From positions 402,963 to 466,962 of the forward strand of contig NZ_JAATHD010000004.1 in NCBI RefSeq assembly GCF_011947265.1: DNA of 64,000 bases, written 5' to 3'. The stretch comes from Paenibacillus sp. HB172176. GTDB lineage: Bacteria; Bacillota; Bacilli; Paenibacillales; Paenibacillaceae. Positions 9,178 through 18,526 of the stretch are shown piece after piece. Numbering within the stretch: position 1 is the first letter of the stretch; each line of letters starts with the position of its first letter. The position numbers were made by a program, and so were the translations under genes. Under the pieces are notes generated by a model. The model was given only the letters and a program-made list of their open reading frames with translations. It searched no databases and had not been told where the DNA came from.

Positions 9178-10527
9178 ATGAAGAAAAAGACGGTTTTCCA
9201 ATCCTTCTCCATCCTGCTTGCCGCGTCGTTGGTATTGACGGCATGCGGAGGAAACAATAACGGCAATAACGGCTCGAACGGCAATGCCGCGACCAATGCG
9301 CCGACATCCGATGCGACAGATGCTCCTTCGAAGAAGGTTACGATCTCGATGGGCTACGCGACCGGCGACCCGGCCACGAAGCAAGCGATCGAGAACACGA
9401 TTGACGCGTTCACAGATGCGAATCCTAATATTACGATCAAGAACATCAGCGAAACGACAAGCGATTCCTACCTCGATTGGTTGAAAACGAAGGATGCGGT
9501 AGGCGAGTTCCCGGATCTCGTCGAGATGCGCGATACGAAGGTGTTCGCGGACGCGGGCAAGCTGGCCGAGCTTCCAGAGGATCTGCAAGGACTGTTCACG
9601 TATCTGCCGGAATATGAAGGCAAGAACTATAACGCGCCGATGACCGGCAACGCGCCTCAAGGCATCATATACAGCAAGAAGGCGTATGCGGACGCGGGCA
9701 TCACCGAATTGCCGAAAACTTACGGCGAATTCATCGAAGCGCAGCAGAAGCTGCTGGACTCCGGCATCTCGCCGATCGTGGTCGGCGGCAAGGATCTGTT
9801 CCATATGGGCTTCTGGATCAATTACTTCCTGATTAATAATGTGTACGCGAATGATCCGGACTGGAACTCCAAGCGCACGGCGCAAACGGCAAGCTTCACG
9901 GACGAGAATGTGGTGAAGGCGATGACGGATTATAAAGAATTATTCTCGAAATATATCGACAAAGGCTGGCTGAGCACCGGCGACAATCAAACGGCTTCGA
10001 TGCTCATTACGGGCAAGGCGGCCGAGCTGTACTCCGGTCCGTGGATGTTCGGACAGATCGAAGAAGCGGATCCGAGCTTCGAATACGGCTTCTATGCGCT
10101 GCCTGGCGATGACGGAAGCGTAACGGTCAACGGCCTGCCTACACTTGCGGGATGGTCGCTATCCGCGGAAGCAGACAAGGATCCGGATAAAGTAGCGGCG
10201 ATTGAAGCGTTCATCAAATTCTTCTTCGAGCCGGAGCAATACGGTCCATATCTGGCGACGGTTAACGGCATTCCGACAACGAAGGCCGAGGTTACGTACG
10301 AAACCGGCGAGCAAATGAAGGAAGTGCTGCGTCTGATGGCGGATGATTCCGTCGGCAAGTCGATGATGATCAACAACTGGTTCGGCGACAATGCGATTCC
10401 GCCGCAATTCCGCAACTGGTTCTACAAGCTGATGCAGGAATTGGTCGTGAAGGACGGCAATGTAGCCGACTATATGAAGCAAGCCGATACGGAGTACGAC
10501 AGCAATGTGAAAGCTAACGCGCAGTAA
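9178..10527 (+). CDS. Sugar ABC transporter substrate-binding lipoprotein (family 1)
   Basis: 449 residues. It has a lipoprotein signal with lipobox LTAC (Cys23), an Asn/Gly-rich linker, and a family 1 solute-binding fold (MGYATGDPATKQAIENTI at the N-lobe, AGITELPKTYGEFIEAQQKL in the middle, PWMFGQIEEADP later). It captures an oligosaccharide outside the membrane for the permeases at 10634 and 11540. The ribosome site is AGGGAGG. As is usual in this group, no ATPase gene is nearby, so a shared MsmX/MsmK-type ATPase is expected. The following hairpin probably keeps this gene expressed above the permeases. Confidence 0.93.
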   Translation: MKKKTVFQSFSILLAASLVLTACGGNNNGNNGSNGNAATNAPTSDATDAPSKKVTISMGYATGDPATKQAIENTIDAFTDANPNITIKNISETTSDSYLDWLKTKDAVGEFPDLVEMRDTKVFADAGKLAELPEDLQGLFTYLPEYEGKNYNAPMTGNAPQGIIYSKKAYADAGITELPKTYGEFIEAQQKLLDSGISPIVVGGKDLFHMGFWINYFLINNVYANDPDWNSKRTAQTASFTDENVVKAMTDYKELFSKYIDKGWLSTGDNQTASMLITGKAAELYSGPWMFGQIEEADPSFEYGFYALPGDDGSVTVNGLPTLAGWSLSAEADKDPDKVAAIEAFIKFFFEPEQYGPYLATVNGIPTTKAEVTYETGEQMKEVLRLMADDSVGKSMMINNWFGDNAIPPQFRNWFYKLMQELVVKDGNVADYMKQADTEYDSNVKANAQ

Positions 10528-10544
10528 TCCAGCTTTCTGCGAAC

Positions 10545-10578
10545 ATAACCTCTGCCGCTTACGGCGGGGGTTATTGTT
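10545..10578 (+). terminator. Intercistronic hairpin between binding protein and permease
   Basis: ATAACCTCTGCCGC-TTAC-GGCGGGGGTTAT followed by TGTTTT. It is a partial terminator or 3'-end stabiliser inside the transport operon, a common way to make more binding protein than permease. Confidence 0.7.
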
Positions 10579-10633
10579 TTCAAAGGGGCTTTAACGCCCG
10601 CTCAAAGTTCAACATGAAAGGCAGGAGAGAGCC

Positions 10634-11539
10634 ATGAATGCCGCAGCTTTACAGAGAAAGAAGAGGAAGTGGTATCGCAACTACGCCATCTGGTTCGTGT
10701 TGCCCGCATTTCTGTTCTACACCGTGTTCGTCATGGTGCCGACCTTCAGCAGCGTCTATCTCAGCTTCACCTCATGGGACGGCATCAGCGATACGGTCCA
10801 TTACATTGGATTCGATAACTTCAAGGAAATATGGAGCAGTCCCCGCGTGCATAACGCGCTCAAGAATACGATTATTGTTGCTGTCGCGCTTGTTTTATTA
10901 GAAAATATAGCAGCGCTTGCACTTGCGATCCTGATGGATCATGTGCGATGGTTCAAAAACTTCTTCCGCAGCATCTTCTATTTTCCCGTGCTCATGAGCG
11001 GTATTATTATGGGCTTCATCTGGAGTATTATTCTTAACTATAATTTCGGCGTCGTGAATCAGCTTCTGAGCATGATTGGACTGGAGTCCTGGAAGCTGGA
11101 TTGGCTGGGCAATCCGAATTTCGCGCTGATTTCGATCATACTGTCAACGGTTTGGAAGTCCGCGGGCTATTATATGATCATCTATCTCGCCGGCTTGCAG
11201 GGCATCCCGCAGGATTTGCTCGAGGCGGCAAGCATCGACGGAGCGGGCAAGTGGAAGATTTTCAAGAGCATCACGTTCCCGCTGCTGGCCGGCGCGACCA
11301 CGGTATGCGTCATGCTGTCGATGATCAATTCCTTGAAGCTGTTCGATCAGATCGCGGTTATGACCGACGGCGGTCCGGGCTTCGCGACGGAAACGTTGAC
11401 TTACATTGTCTATAAGGTTGGTTTTGGCGAGCTGAGACAAGGCTTCGGAACGGCGCTGGCGTTCGTGCTCTTCCTGCTCATCCTCATCGTCTCGCTGATT
11501 CAGATTAAGCTGCTGCGCAGCAGGGAGGTGCAGATGTAG
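10634..11539 (+). CDS. Sugar ABC transporter permease (MalF type)
   Basis: 301 residues with six hydrophobic segments. The cytoplasmic EAA loop that contacts the ATPase reads EAASIDGAGKWKIFKSITFP (about residues 199-218). The N-terminus is basic (QRKKRKWYRNY). The stop codon directly abuts the start of the next permease, which indicates translational coupling. It forms the membrane channel with the 11540 product and is served by the binding protein at 9178. Confidence 0.93.
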   Translation: MNAAALQRKKRKWYRNYAIWFVLPAFLFYTVFVMVPTFSSVYLSFTSWDGISDTVHYIGFDNFKEIWSSPRVHNALKNTIIVAVALVLLENIAALALAILMDHVRWFKNFFRSIFYFPVLMSGIIMGFIWSIILNYNFGVVNQLLSMIGLESWKLDWLGNPNFALISIILSTVWKSAGYYMIIYLAGLQGIPQDLLEAASIDGAGKWKIFKSITFPLLAGATTVCVMLSMINSLKLFDQIAVMTDGGPGFATETLTYIVYKVGFGELRQGFGTALAFVLFLLILIVSLIQIKLLRSREVQM

Positions 11540-12382
11540 ATGAGAAGCAAGGTGAAGAAACCGATAACATCCAGCGATATGGTCATTCTCGTCGTCACTT
11601 TGATCCTGGCGCTCATCTTCGTCTTCCCGATCTTCTTCAACATCATGTCGGCGTTCAAGACGAATGCACAAATTCTGAGAGACGCGCTATCATTCCCCAC
11701 GGGAGTGTATCTGGACAGCTTCAAGTATCTGCTGACGGAGACGAGATATCCGCAGGCGATGGCGAACAGCGCGATTCTGACCCTCGGGTCGATCGCCGCA
11801 ATGGTGCTTATTATCCCGATGGCGGCGTACGCCATCGAGCGAACGAATAGGAAATGGACGAACGCGGTTTATGTGTTCTTCCTGTTCGGCATGATGATTC
11901 CGTTCCAGGTGTACATGATTCCGCTGTTCAAGCAGCTCAAGCTGATGGGCTTGTTCGGCTCGCTCATCGGACCTATCTTCATCTACGTGGCGGGCTCCGT
12001 AGGCTTTGGCGTGCTGCTGTTCACAAGCTTTCTGAAGGGCGTTCCTAGAGAAATCGAGGAATCGGCGGAGATTGACGGCTGCTCGCGCATGGGCATCTTC
12101 TGGAGAGTGGTCTTCCCGCTGCTTGGACCGGTTACGGCAAGCATGGTCGTGCTGCAAGGCCTTGGCATCTGGAACGACTTCCTCATGCCGATGCTGGCGC
12201 TTCCCTCCGGCCAGGCGAAGACGATGGTCGTCGAGCTGTTCTACTTTGTCGGCGAATTCTCGTCCCGCTGGGACATGATCTTCGCAGGCACGACGATGTC
12301 GCTCGTTCCGGTGCTGATCGCGTTTTTGTCTCTGCAGAAGTATTTTGTGAAGGGTGTCTCGTCAGGGGCGATCAAGGGCTGA
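11540..12382 (+). CDS. Sugar ABC transporter permease (MalG type)
   Basis: 280 residues with six membrane segments. The EAA loop is EESAEIDGCSRMGIFWRVVFP (about residues 173-193). The C-terminus QKYFVKGVSSGAIKG is typical of MalG-type subunits. It starts immediately after the MalF-type stop codon, with GGGAGG inside the end of that gene as its ribosome site. Confidence 0.93.
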   Translation: MRSKVKKPITSSDMVILVVTLILALIFVFPIFFNIMSAFKTNAQILRDALSFPTGVYLDSFKYLLTETRYPQAMANSAILTLGSIAAMVLIIPMAAYAIERTNRKWTNAVYVFFLFGMMIPFQVYMIPLFKQLKLMGLFGSLIGPIFIYVAGSVGFGVLLFTSFLKGVPREIEESAEIDGCSRMGIFWRVVFPLLGPVTASMVVLQGLGIWNDFLMPMLALPSGQAKTMVVELFYFVGEFSSRWDMIFAGTTMSLVPVLIAFLSLQKYFVKGVSSGAIKG

Positions 12383-12394
12383 ACTCGGGCCGAA

Positions 12395-12580
12395 CCTAAC
12401 GAAGACTCATAGCGTTAATCTCATCCTGCCGCCCGTTTTCTAAATTTAACGAAGATTCATAACGTAATTGCAGCAAAAACAGACATTTTGTCGCTAAAAA
12501 AGGTGAATAAGCATACAGATCTTCGTTAGATTCTCAATTATGCAGAAAATCGACTTATAACGTTATGAGGATTCGTTAGA
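12395..12580. repeat. Four-motif palindromic array, family F1 (locus A)
   Basis: Copies of TAACGAAGATTCATAACG lie at 12395-12417 and 12445-12467 on the + strand and at 12508-12530 and 12558-12580 inverted. Centres are near 12406, 12456, 12519 and 12569, giving spacing 50, 63 and 50 bp. The array fills nearly all of the 275-bp gap between the permease and the GH88 gene. Loci D (24.2 kb) and E (55.8 kb) have the same plan. Confidence 0.8.
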
Positions 12581-12657
12581 GCTCTGACTTTTCATCGAAT
12601 ATGATGTTTGAACTTACGGAATAACCATAAATTTCTATAAGAAAGTGTGATGCGCGA

Positions 12658-13812
12658 ATGCTTCAGGGTCAAGATCAGCTGTGGCTGAATGAAGTCGTTG
12701 AAAGAGTAAGGACCAAGCTGGATTGGGTAAGCGAGAAGTCGCGGGAGAAGATTCCGTACACGACGATAGACGGGACGCATGACAACCGGATTGTCGACAA
12801 TCCGTCAGGCACCGAGACCGACGGCATCAACTGGTGGACGAACGGGTTCTGGGGCGGCATGATGTGGCTGATGCATCATGAGACCGGGCAGGAGAAGTAC
12901 AAGGAGATTGCCGAGTTCTCCGAGAGGGCGCTGGATCGCTGCTTTGACGAATTCTACGGCTTGCATCATGACGTGGGCTTTATGTGGCTGCCGACGAGCG
13001 TGGCCAATTACAAGGTGACGGGTAATGGCGAGTCGCGCAAAAGAGCGCTGCATGCGGCGAATCTGCTCGCGGGACGCTTCAATCTGGCGGGCGGCTTCAT
13101 TCGCGCATGGAATGACCTGGAGGGCGAGGATACGCGCGGCTGGGCGATCATCGACTGCATGTTCAACATTCCGCTGCTCTATTGGGCGACGGAGGAGACC
13201 GGTGATCCTCGCTTCAAGCAGATTGCGATGAGGCATGCGGACACGGCGATCGATGCTTTCGTACGAGGGGACGGCTCGGTGAATCATATCGTTGAATTCG
13301 ATCCGGTGAACGGCGGCGTGGTGAAGACTTATGGCGGACAAGGCTATGAGGAGGGCTCATCGTGGACGAGGGGGCAGACCTGGGCGCTGTACGGCTTCAT
13401 GATGAGCTATATCCACACCGGCAAGATTGAATACCTCCATACGGCCAAGCGAATTGCGCATTATTTTATGGCGAACATTCCCGAGAGCGGCCTTATTCCG
13501 ATCGATTTCCGCCAGCCGAAGGAGCCGGCGTACGAGGATTCGACCGCGGCGGCGATCGCAGCCTGCGGATTGATCGAGATCGCGAAGGCGGTTCAGGCTA
13601 ATGAGCGGGATGTATATATCCGCGCGGCGGTCAAGCTGCTGCGGACGCTGGACGAATCGCGCAGCGACTGGACGTCAGCGACCGACTGCCTGCTGCTGAA
13701 CGGCTCGGCGGCGTATCATAATCCGAACCGTCATACGGCGATTATTTACGGCGATTATTATTTCATGGAGGCTATCTTCAAGCTGAAGGGCAATGATTTG
13801 TATTTGTGGTAG
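12658..13812 (+). CDS. GH88 unsaturated glucuronyl hydrolase
   Basis: 384 residues, cytoplasmic (no signal peptide). It releases the 4,5-unsaturated uronic acid from the non-reducing end of disaccharides made by polysaccharide lyases. The two catalytic aspartates of the family are present: Asp105 in HHDVGFMW and Asp166 in WAIIDCMFN. Their 61-residue separation equals that of Asp88 and Asp149 in the studied Bacillus UGL. Further family signatures are WWTNGFWGGMMWLM and SWTRGQTWALYGF. It follows the importer at 9178-12382, which probably brings in its unsaturated substrate. The exact substrate (glycosaminoglycan, gellan or xanthan type) cannot be told from the sequence. Confidence 0.92.
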   Translation: MLQGQDQLWLNEVVERVRTKLDWVSEKSREKIPYTTIDGTHDNRIVDNPSGTETDGINWWTNGFWGGMMWLMHHETGQEKYKEIAEFSERALDRCFDEFYGLHHDVGFMWLPTSVANYKVTGNGESRKRALHAANLLAGRFNLAGGFIRAWNDLEGEDTRGWAIIDCMFNIPLLYWATEETGDPRFKQIAMRHADTAIDAFVRGDGSVNHIVEFDPVNGGVVKTYGGQGYEEGSSWTRGQTWALYGFMMSYIHTGKIEYLHTAKRIAHYFMANIPESGLIPIDFRQPKEPAYEDSTAAAIAACGLIEIAKAVQANERDVYIRAAVKLLRTLDESRSDWTSATDCLLLNGSAAYHNPNRHTAIIYGDYYFMEAIFKLKGNDLYLW

Positions 13813-13838
13813 ATGGCTGCTGACGGGCGGGCTCAATG

Positions 13839-13859
13839 TAACGAAGACTCATTACGTTA
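13839..13859 (+). repeat. Single copy of the F1 motif (locus B)
   Basis: TAACGAAGACTCATTACG with the full motif length, just after the GH88 gene. No inverted partners at 50 bp are visible here. A short GTTAACGTTAC palindrome follows at about 13875. Confidence 0.6.
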
Positions 13860-13988
13860 TTTTCTATAAATGAACGTTAACGTTACCGGAGTTCCAGAAC
13901 GCGGAGCCTGCCAGTCAGAACTTGTGGGGATATATCCCATATTTATTCGCTTTGTGACCGCGAGTTAAGCCGATTAAGAGCAACCTGA

Positions 13989-14031
13989 AGAACCCCTTGC
14001 TCATTCGTTTTCGAGCAGGGGGTCTTTATTG
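13989..14031 (+). terminator. Terminator after GH88 operon
   Basis: AGAACCCCTTGCTC and GAGCAGGGGGTCTTT form a stem with a 10-base loop and a T-rich tail. Confidence 0.8.
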
Positions 14032-14034
14032 CCT

Positions 14035-14059
14035 ATTTAATTTCTACTTGAAATTAAAT
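14035..14059. promoter_or_regulatory. Perfect palindromic operator, candidate ROK repressor site
   Basis: ATTTAATTTC - TACTT - GAAATTAAAT: ten-base perfect arms with a five-base spacer, covering the -35 element of the tct operon. ROK-family repressors such as XylR and NagC bind AT-rich palindromes of this size. The ROK gene at 18527 closes the same operon. Confidence 0.7.
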
Positions 14060-14076
14060 CGAGGCGATGCTATATT
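14048..14076 (+). promoter_or_regulatory. Sigma-A promoter of the tct-sulfatase operon
   Basis: TTGAAA at 14048-14053, 17-base spacer, TATATT at 14071-14076. Confidence 0.75.
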
Positions 14077-14118
14077 AGTATCAAATCCAGTTGTACAGAA
14101 GAAGGGATGGTCAATCAA

Positions 14119-15135
14119 ATGAATAGCTTTGGAATCAAGAAGATCAGTTTTATCTCTATGTTAATTGTAATCGCTTTCTCTCTTGCCGCATGCGGCTCTA
14201 ACGGAGACGGCGGCAATCAAAAGGACAACGGCGGATCCAATCAGGCTGCCGCAGCCAGTTTCCCCGAGAAAGAAGTAAAGATGGTTGTTGCGTTCGGAGC
14301 GGGCGGAACGCTTGATTTGGCTCCTCGCGCCATGGCGGAAAGCTTCAAGGAAATTACAGGGCAATCGCTTGTCATCGAGAATCATTCGGGTGGAGCGGGC
14401 ATTCCGGGAACCATGGATTTGGTGAACGCGGAGCCTGACGGTTACACGATCAGCATGATTCCAAGCGGACAGCTAAGTCTTCGCCCTGCTTTGCAGCCGG
14501 TTGATTACAGCTTTCCGGATGATTTCACGCCTATCGTCGGAGTTGGCGATTTTGAAATCGTATTCGCGGCTCTAAGCGACGCTCCTTATAACAATATGAC
14601 CGAATTGGTGGACTATTATAAGGACAAAAACGAAGAAGTAAAGATCAGTACCTCCGGCGTCAACACGTACAGTCATCTGCTGGCGGCGATGCTGTCCAAG
14701 GAGACGGGAGCAGGCATTCGACATTTGCCGTTCGAGGGCAATGCGGAGGCGGTTACGGCGTTGCTCGGCAAGCATACCGATATTGTCATCGTGAATCTTT
14801 CGAACGTGGCGGAGCAAATTAAAGCGGGAACGGTGAAGGTGCTCGGCGTGCCCGCGAAGGAACGTTATTCGAACTTTCCGGATGCGCCTACGCTTAAGGA
14901 GCAAGGAATCAATGTTGTGGGCGGCGCGACGTTTGCCATCTACGGACCTGCCGGCATGCCCGAGGACGTGGTGCAGAAGCTCCATGATGTTTTCCTGCAA
15001 ACAATGGAATCCAAGCCATTTCAGGAGTTCGCGACTAACACCAGTCTGCTTCTTACCAAGACCGAGCCGGAGAATTTGATACAAGAAATTTCCGAGGACC
15101 GCGATAATATCGAAGCCGTGAAGGAAAATCTGTAA
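14119..15135 (+). CDS. tctC: Tripartite tricarboxylate transporter substrate-binding lipoprotein (TctC/Bug)
   Basis: 339 residues from the ATG at 14119. This start is preferred to the ATG at 14107 because AAGGGATGG is then correctly spaced. Lipobox LAAC with Cys25, then a Bug-family fold: FPEKEVKMVVAFGAGGTLDLAPRAMA, the carboxylate-binding loop region HSGGAGIPGT, and AGTVKVLGVPAKERYSNFPDAPTLKE near the end. It binds an organic anion outside the cell for TctAB. TTT systems are much commoner in proteobacteria, so its presence here beside a sulfatase is notable. The ligand is unknown. Confidence 0.93.
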   Translation: MNSFGIKKISFISMLIVIAFSLAACGSNGDGGNQKDNGGSNQAAAASFPEKEVKMVVAFGAGGTLDLAPRAMAESFKEITGQSLVIENHSGGAGIPGTMDLVNAEPDGYTISMIPSGQLSLRPALQPVDYSFPDDFTPIVGVGDFEIVFAALSDAPYNNMTELVDYYKDKNEEVKISTSGVNTYSHLLAAMLSKETGAGIRHLPFEGNAEAVTALLGKHTDIVIVNLSNVAEQIKAGTVKVLGVPAKERYSNFPDAPTLKEQGINVVGGATFAIYGPAGMPEDVVQKLHDVFLQTMESKPFQEFATNTSLLLTKTEPENLIQEISEDRDNIEAVKENL

Positions 15136-15170
15136 CAGAAATATATTTCCCACAAGATAGGGTGAATCAA

Positions 15171-15659
15171 TTGAACATCAATAGAAGTCGTGATTTCATC
15201 GAATTCATCGTACTGCTTGCGTTAGGAATTGGGCTGCTCCTGCTTATTCCGCATCAGATCGATGCGAAATCCGCTGGATTAGGCATGGGCGCCTCTACAG
15301 ATCCGCAGCTGTTTCCCAAGCTAATTGCCTGGGCATTCATTGTCATCGCCGCGATTCGATTCGCAATGGCATTGCTTGCCAAAGGAAAGAGCGTGCAAAG
15401 CGAGAAAACGGAGGCTTCATCGCCCTCGCAACGCCAAGTTCTGCTTGGAATCGCCTTGCTGATCGGCTATGCGATTCTGATGGGGATTGTCGGATTTGTG
15501 ATATCCACCATTTTGGCGATTTTGGGCATGATTTATTTGCTGGGAAAGCTGAACGGGCTCAAAGCTGTCGCTTTTTCCGTTGTCGTTGCTTTGCTGTTAT
15601 GGGCAGGGTTCCATGAGCTGCTTCATGTTCCGTTGCCGGAAGGCTTCATTGGCATATAG
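15171..15659 (+). CDS. tctB: TctB small membrane subunit of TTT transporter
   Basis: About 162 residues with four hydrophobic segments (near residues 10-27, 43-63, 86-108 and 110-140), as in the TctB family. TTG at 15171 is the likelier start because ATAGGGTG lies seven bases before it; a GTG at 15162 has no spaced ribosome site. It lies between tctC and tctA, as in other TTT operons, and supports the large TctA channel. Confidence 0.85.
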   Translation: MNINRSRDFIEFIVLLALGIGLLLLIPHQIDAKSAGLGMGASTDPQLFPKLIAWAFIVIAAIRFAMALLAKGKSVQSEKTEASSPSQRQVLLGIALLIGYAILMGIVGFVISTILAILGMIYLLGKLNGLKAVAFSVVVALLLWAGFHELLHVPLPEGFIGI

Positions 15660-15696
15660 GAACGAGCATGAGCAGCTTTAGAAAGGAGTGGAGCCA

Positions 15697-17202
15697 ATGG
15701 GTTTAGATTTTATTCAAGCATTGCCGTTATTATTTCATCCGAGCGTGCTCCTCTTTATGTGCATCGGGGTATTGGCGGGGATGATCATCGGCGCTTTGCC
15801 CGGTCTGACCGATCCGATGGCGCTGGGGCTCGCAATTCCGTTCACCTTCAGCATGGAGCCCGTTCAAGCGATCCTGTTCTTGCTCGGCATCCATTTCGGG
15901 GCGGTATACGGAGGTTCGATTACCGCAATTCTGATTAACACGCCGGGAACGCCCGCAGGAGCCGCGGCAGCCTTGGACGGTTATCCTTTGACGCTTCAAG
16001 GACAATCCCGCAAAGCGCTTCAAATGTCCGCGATATCCGCGTTTATCGGCGCATTGATATCGGTTGCGGCCTTAATGATTTTCGCGCCGCTGCTTTCGAA
16101 GGCTGCGCTGAAGTTCGGACCGTCCGAGTATTTCGCGCTGGGCTTGTTCGGCTTGTCCGTTGTCGCCGGCGTTGCCGGCAGGTCGTTATCCAAGGCGTTA
16201 ATTGCCGCTTCTCTGGGCATCTTCGTTTCTTTCATTGGAACGGATCCGATCGTCGGCACGCAGCGCTTTACTTTTGGAAGCGCGCACTTGACGGATGGTC
16301 TTGATCTTGTTCCCGTTCTGATCGGCTTGTTCGCCATTCCCGAGATCCTGACCCAACTGCTGCCCGGGGGAGCCGTTGCGAAGGACAAGGATAATTCCAG
16401 TCATGTGCTGACAGGAATGGCGCTGACCTTCGCGGATTTGAAGCGCTCCCTGAAAACCATTATAAAGGGAAGCGGAATCGGCGTCCTGATCGGAGCTTTG
16501 CCAGGAACGGGAGCGGTCATTTCCTCCTTCTTCAGCTATAACGAAGCGGTGCGTTCCTCGAAGACTCCGGAGAAATACGGGAAAGGTGAGCTTGACGGAG
16601 TGGCGGCTGCCGAATCGGGCTCGGTCAGCACGGAATCATCGGCATTAATTCCTCTGCTTACCTTCGGCATTCCCGGAGATGTTTCGACCGCGATTTTGCT
16701 AGGAGCGTTCATTCTGCATGGCGTGCATGTCGGACCGCAATTGTTCCAAACCTCGGGCGACATTGTCGGAGCGATCTTCCTTGGCATCATTTTGCTCGAA
16801 GCCCTGGTATTTTTGTCGGGCTGGTATGGATCGTCGCTCGTGTCCAAGCTTGTTCGCATTCCCAAGACGTATCTGTTCTCTGTCATAACGGTACTTGTCG
16901 TGACGGGCTCATACGCTTTGACGAACGATATGTTCAACGTCTGGGTTACTTTAATTTTCGGAATTTTGGGTTATGCGATGAGAAGACTGGATTATCCGGT
17001 TGTTCCCTTATTGCTTGGCATCATTCTGGGCCCCATCATCGAGAAGAACTTTCTGCTCGCGATGGCGTCATCGGGAGGAGACTTAGCTTCCTTTCTCATT
17101 CAACCATTGACAGCAGGAATTCTCATTCTGGCCGCATTATCGATGGTGTTCACCCTTCGTATGCATCGGAATGTACAGAGAAGATTGAATAAAGAGGAGT
17201 AG
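15697..17202 (+). CDS. tctA: TctA large membrane subunit of TTT transporter
   Basis: 501 residues from the ATG at 15697, which has AAAGGAGTGG properly spaced (a GTG at 15688 overlaps it). About twelve membrane segments. Family signatures are GALPGLTDPMALGLAIPFTF near residue 32, GSITAILINTPGTPAGAAAALDGYPL near 75, a second GALPGTGAVISSFFSY half-repeat near 268, and LTFGIPGDVSTAILLGAF near 325. It moves the TctC-bound anion using the ion gradient. The sulfatase starts seven bases downstream. Confidence 0.95.
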   Translation: MGLDFIQALPLLFHPSVLLFMCIGVLAGMIIGALPGLTDPMALGLAIPFTFSMEPVQAILFLLGIHFGAVYGGSITAILINTPGTPAGAAAALDGYPLTLQGQSRKALQMSAISAFIGALISVAALMIFAPLLSKAALKFGPSEYFALGLFGLSVVAGVAGRSLSKALIAASLGIFVSFIGTDPIVGTQRFTFGSAHLTDGLDLVPVLIGLFAIPEILTQLLPGGAVAKDKDNSSHVLTGMALTFADLKRSLKTIIKGSGIGVLIGALPGTGAVISSFFSYNEAVRSSKTPEKYGKGELDGVAAAESGSVSTESSALIPLLTFGIPGDVSTAILLGAFILHGVHVGPQLFQTSGDIVGAIFLGIILLEALVFLSGWYGSSLVSKLVRIPKTYLFSVITVLVVTGSYALTNDMFNVWVTLIFGILGYAMRRLDYPVVPLLLGIILGPIIEKNFLLAMASSGGDLASFLIQPLTAGILILAALSMVFTLRMHRNVQRRLNKEE

Positions 17203-17208
17203 GTTGCA

Positions 17209-18513
17209 ATGAAGAAACCTAATTTCATCATCGTTTATTGCGATGATTTGGGCTATGGCGATCTGGGCTGCTACGGCTCTGAAACGGCAAAAACGCCCAA
17301 TTTGGACATGCTGGCGGAGGAAGGCATCCGATTCACGCATTGGTATTCGAATTCGCCGGTATGCTCGCCGTCGAGAGCGTCGTTGCTCACGGGCTGTTAT
17401 CCGGCCAGAACGGGAGTCGATCAGATCATAGCCGGCAATCGCGGCGCGGCGGGCCTGACGAAGCGGCATCGGACGCTTGCGGCAAGATTGCAATCGAATG
17501 GCTATCGCACAGCCTTGTTCGGGAAATGGCATCTGGGTTCGCAAGCGGAGAATCTCCCGAATGCTCATGGCTTCGATGAGTTTCTCGGCTTTCATTCCGG
17601 AGTCATCGATTATTATTCGCATATCAACTATTGGATTCAACGCAAGGGGATGGATCCTGTACACGATCTGTGGAACAACGGCAAGGAAATGTGGAGCAAT
17701 GGGCGTTATATGACGAATTTGATTACGGACAATGCCTGCGATTATATTCGCAGTCAAGCCGATGATCCGTTCTTCCTCTATGTCGCGTATAACGCGCCGC
17801 ACTTCCCGATGCATGCGCCGAAGGAATATCTGGACCGCTTTCCGGATCTGCCGCCTGATCGCCGCATCATGGCAGCCATGATTGCGGCGGTCGACGACGG
17901 AGTCGGCAGCATTATTGAAACGCTGAAAGCATCGGGGAAATATGAGGACACGGTCATTTTCTTCTCCAGCGACAACGGCCCCTCGACCGAAGCGAGAAAT
18001 TGGCTGGACGGCAAAGAGGATTTGTATTATGGTGGAAGCGCAGGCAAATTGACCGGCCATAAAGCGAGCTTGTTCGAGGGAGGCATTCGGGAACCTGCCA
18101 TTATGTCGTATCCGAATCATATCGCGGGCGGTCAAGTGAGCGATAAAATCGGGGTTATGATGGATATCGTGCCGACCTTCATGGAGTGGGCGGGGGCTCC
18201 TCTCGCACATGAGAGCGAGGTTGACGGAAGAAGCGTCGCCGCCATGGCTGCCGTTGATGCGGACAGTCCCCATGATAAGGTATACTGGGAATACGATGGT
18301 CAATTGGCCGTCCGTCAAGGGAAATGGAAGCTTGTGCTGAACGGGAAGCTCGATTTCGATCGAACCGCCAAAGCCTCCGTCCATCTGTCGGACATAGAGC
18401 TCGACCCCGGCGAGAAAGTGAATCTGGCCGAGCGGAACCCCGAGCTTACGCTTCAAATGGCGAATGACGTGAAAGCCTGGTATGAGGAAATGACAGCAGC
18501 CCAAACGAAATAA
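17209..18513 (+). CDS. Cytoplasmic type I sulfatase
   Basis: 434 residues. The formylglycine motif is Cys52-Ser-Pro-Ser-Arg within VCSPSRASLLTGCYPARTG. Metal ligands are in YCDDLGYGDLGCYGS at the N-terminus and in FFSSDNGPS near residue 258, with the active-site stretch GKWHLG near 106. It hydrolyses a sulfate ester after a sulfatase-modifying enzyme (not in the window) converts Cys52. There is no signal peptide, so it works inside the cell. With the TTT importer just upstream, the simplest reading is that a sulfated anion is imported intact and desulfated inside. The substrate is not known. Confidence 0.93.
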   Translation: MKKPNFIIVYCDDLGYGDLGCYGSETAKTPNLDMLAEEGIRFTHWYSNSPVCSPSRASLLTGCYPARTGVDQIIAGNRGAAGLTKRHRTLAARLQSNGYRTALFGKWHLGSQAENLPNAHGFDEFLGFHSGVIDYYSHINYWIQRKGMDPVHDLWNNGKEMWSNGRYMTNLITDNACDYIRSQADDPFFLYVAYNAPHFPMHAPKEYLDRFPDLPPDRRIMAAMIAAVDDGVGSIIETLKASGKYEDTVIFFSSDNGPSTEARNWLDGKEDLYYGGSAGKLTGHKASLFEGGIREPAIMSYPNHIAGGQVSDKIGVMMDIVPTFMEWAGAPLAHESEVDGRSVAAMAAVDADSPHDKVYWEYDGQLAVRQGKWKLVLNGKLDFDRTAKASVHLSDIELDPGEKVNLAERNPELTLQMANDVKAWYEEMTAAQTK

Positions 18514-18526
18514 AGGGAGATACCGG

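Noticed and set aside
17209..18513. Secreted arylsulfatase
   Set aside because: The sequence begins straight with the catalytic domain (KKPNFIIVYCDDLGYG) and has no signal peptide, so a cytoplasmic enzyme is the better reading.
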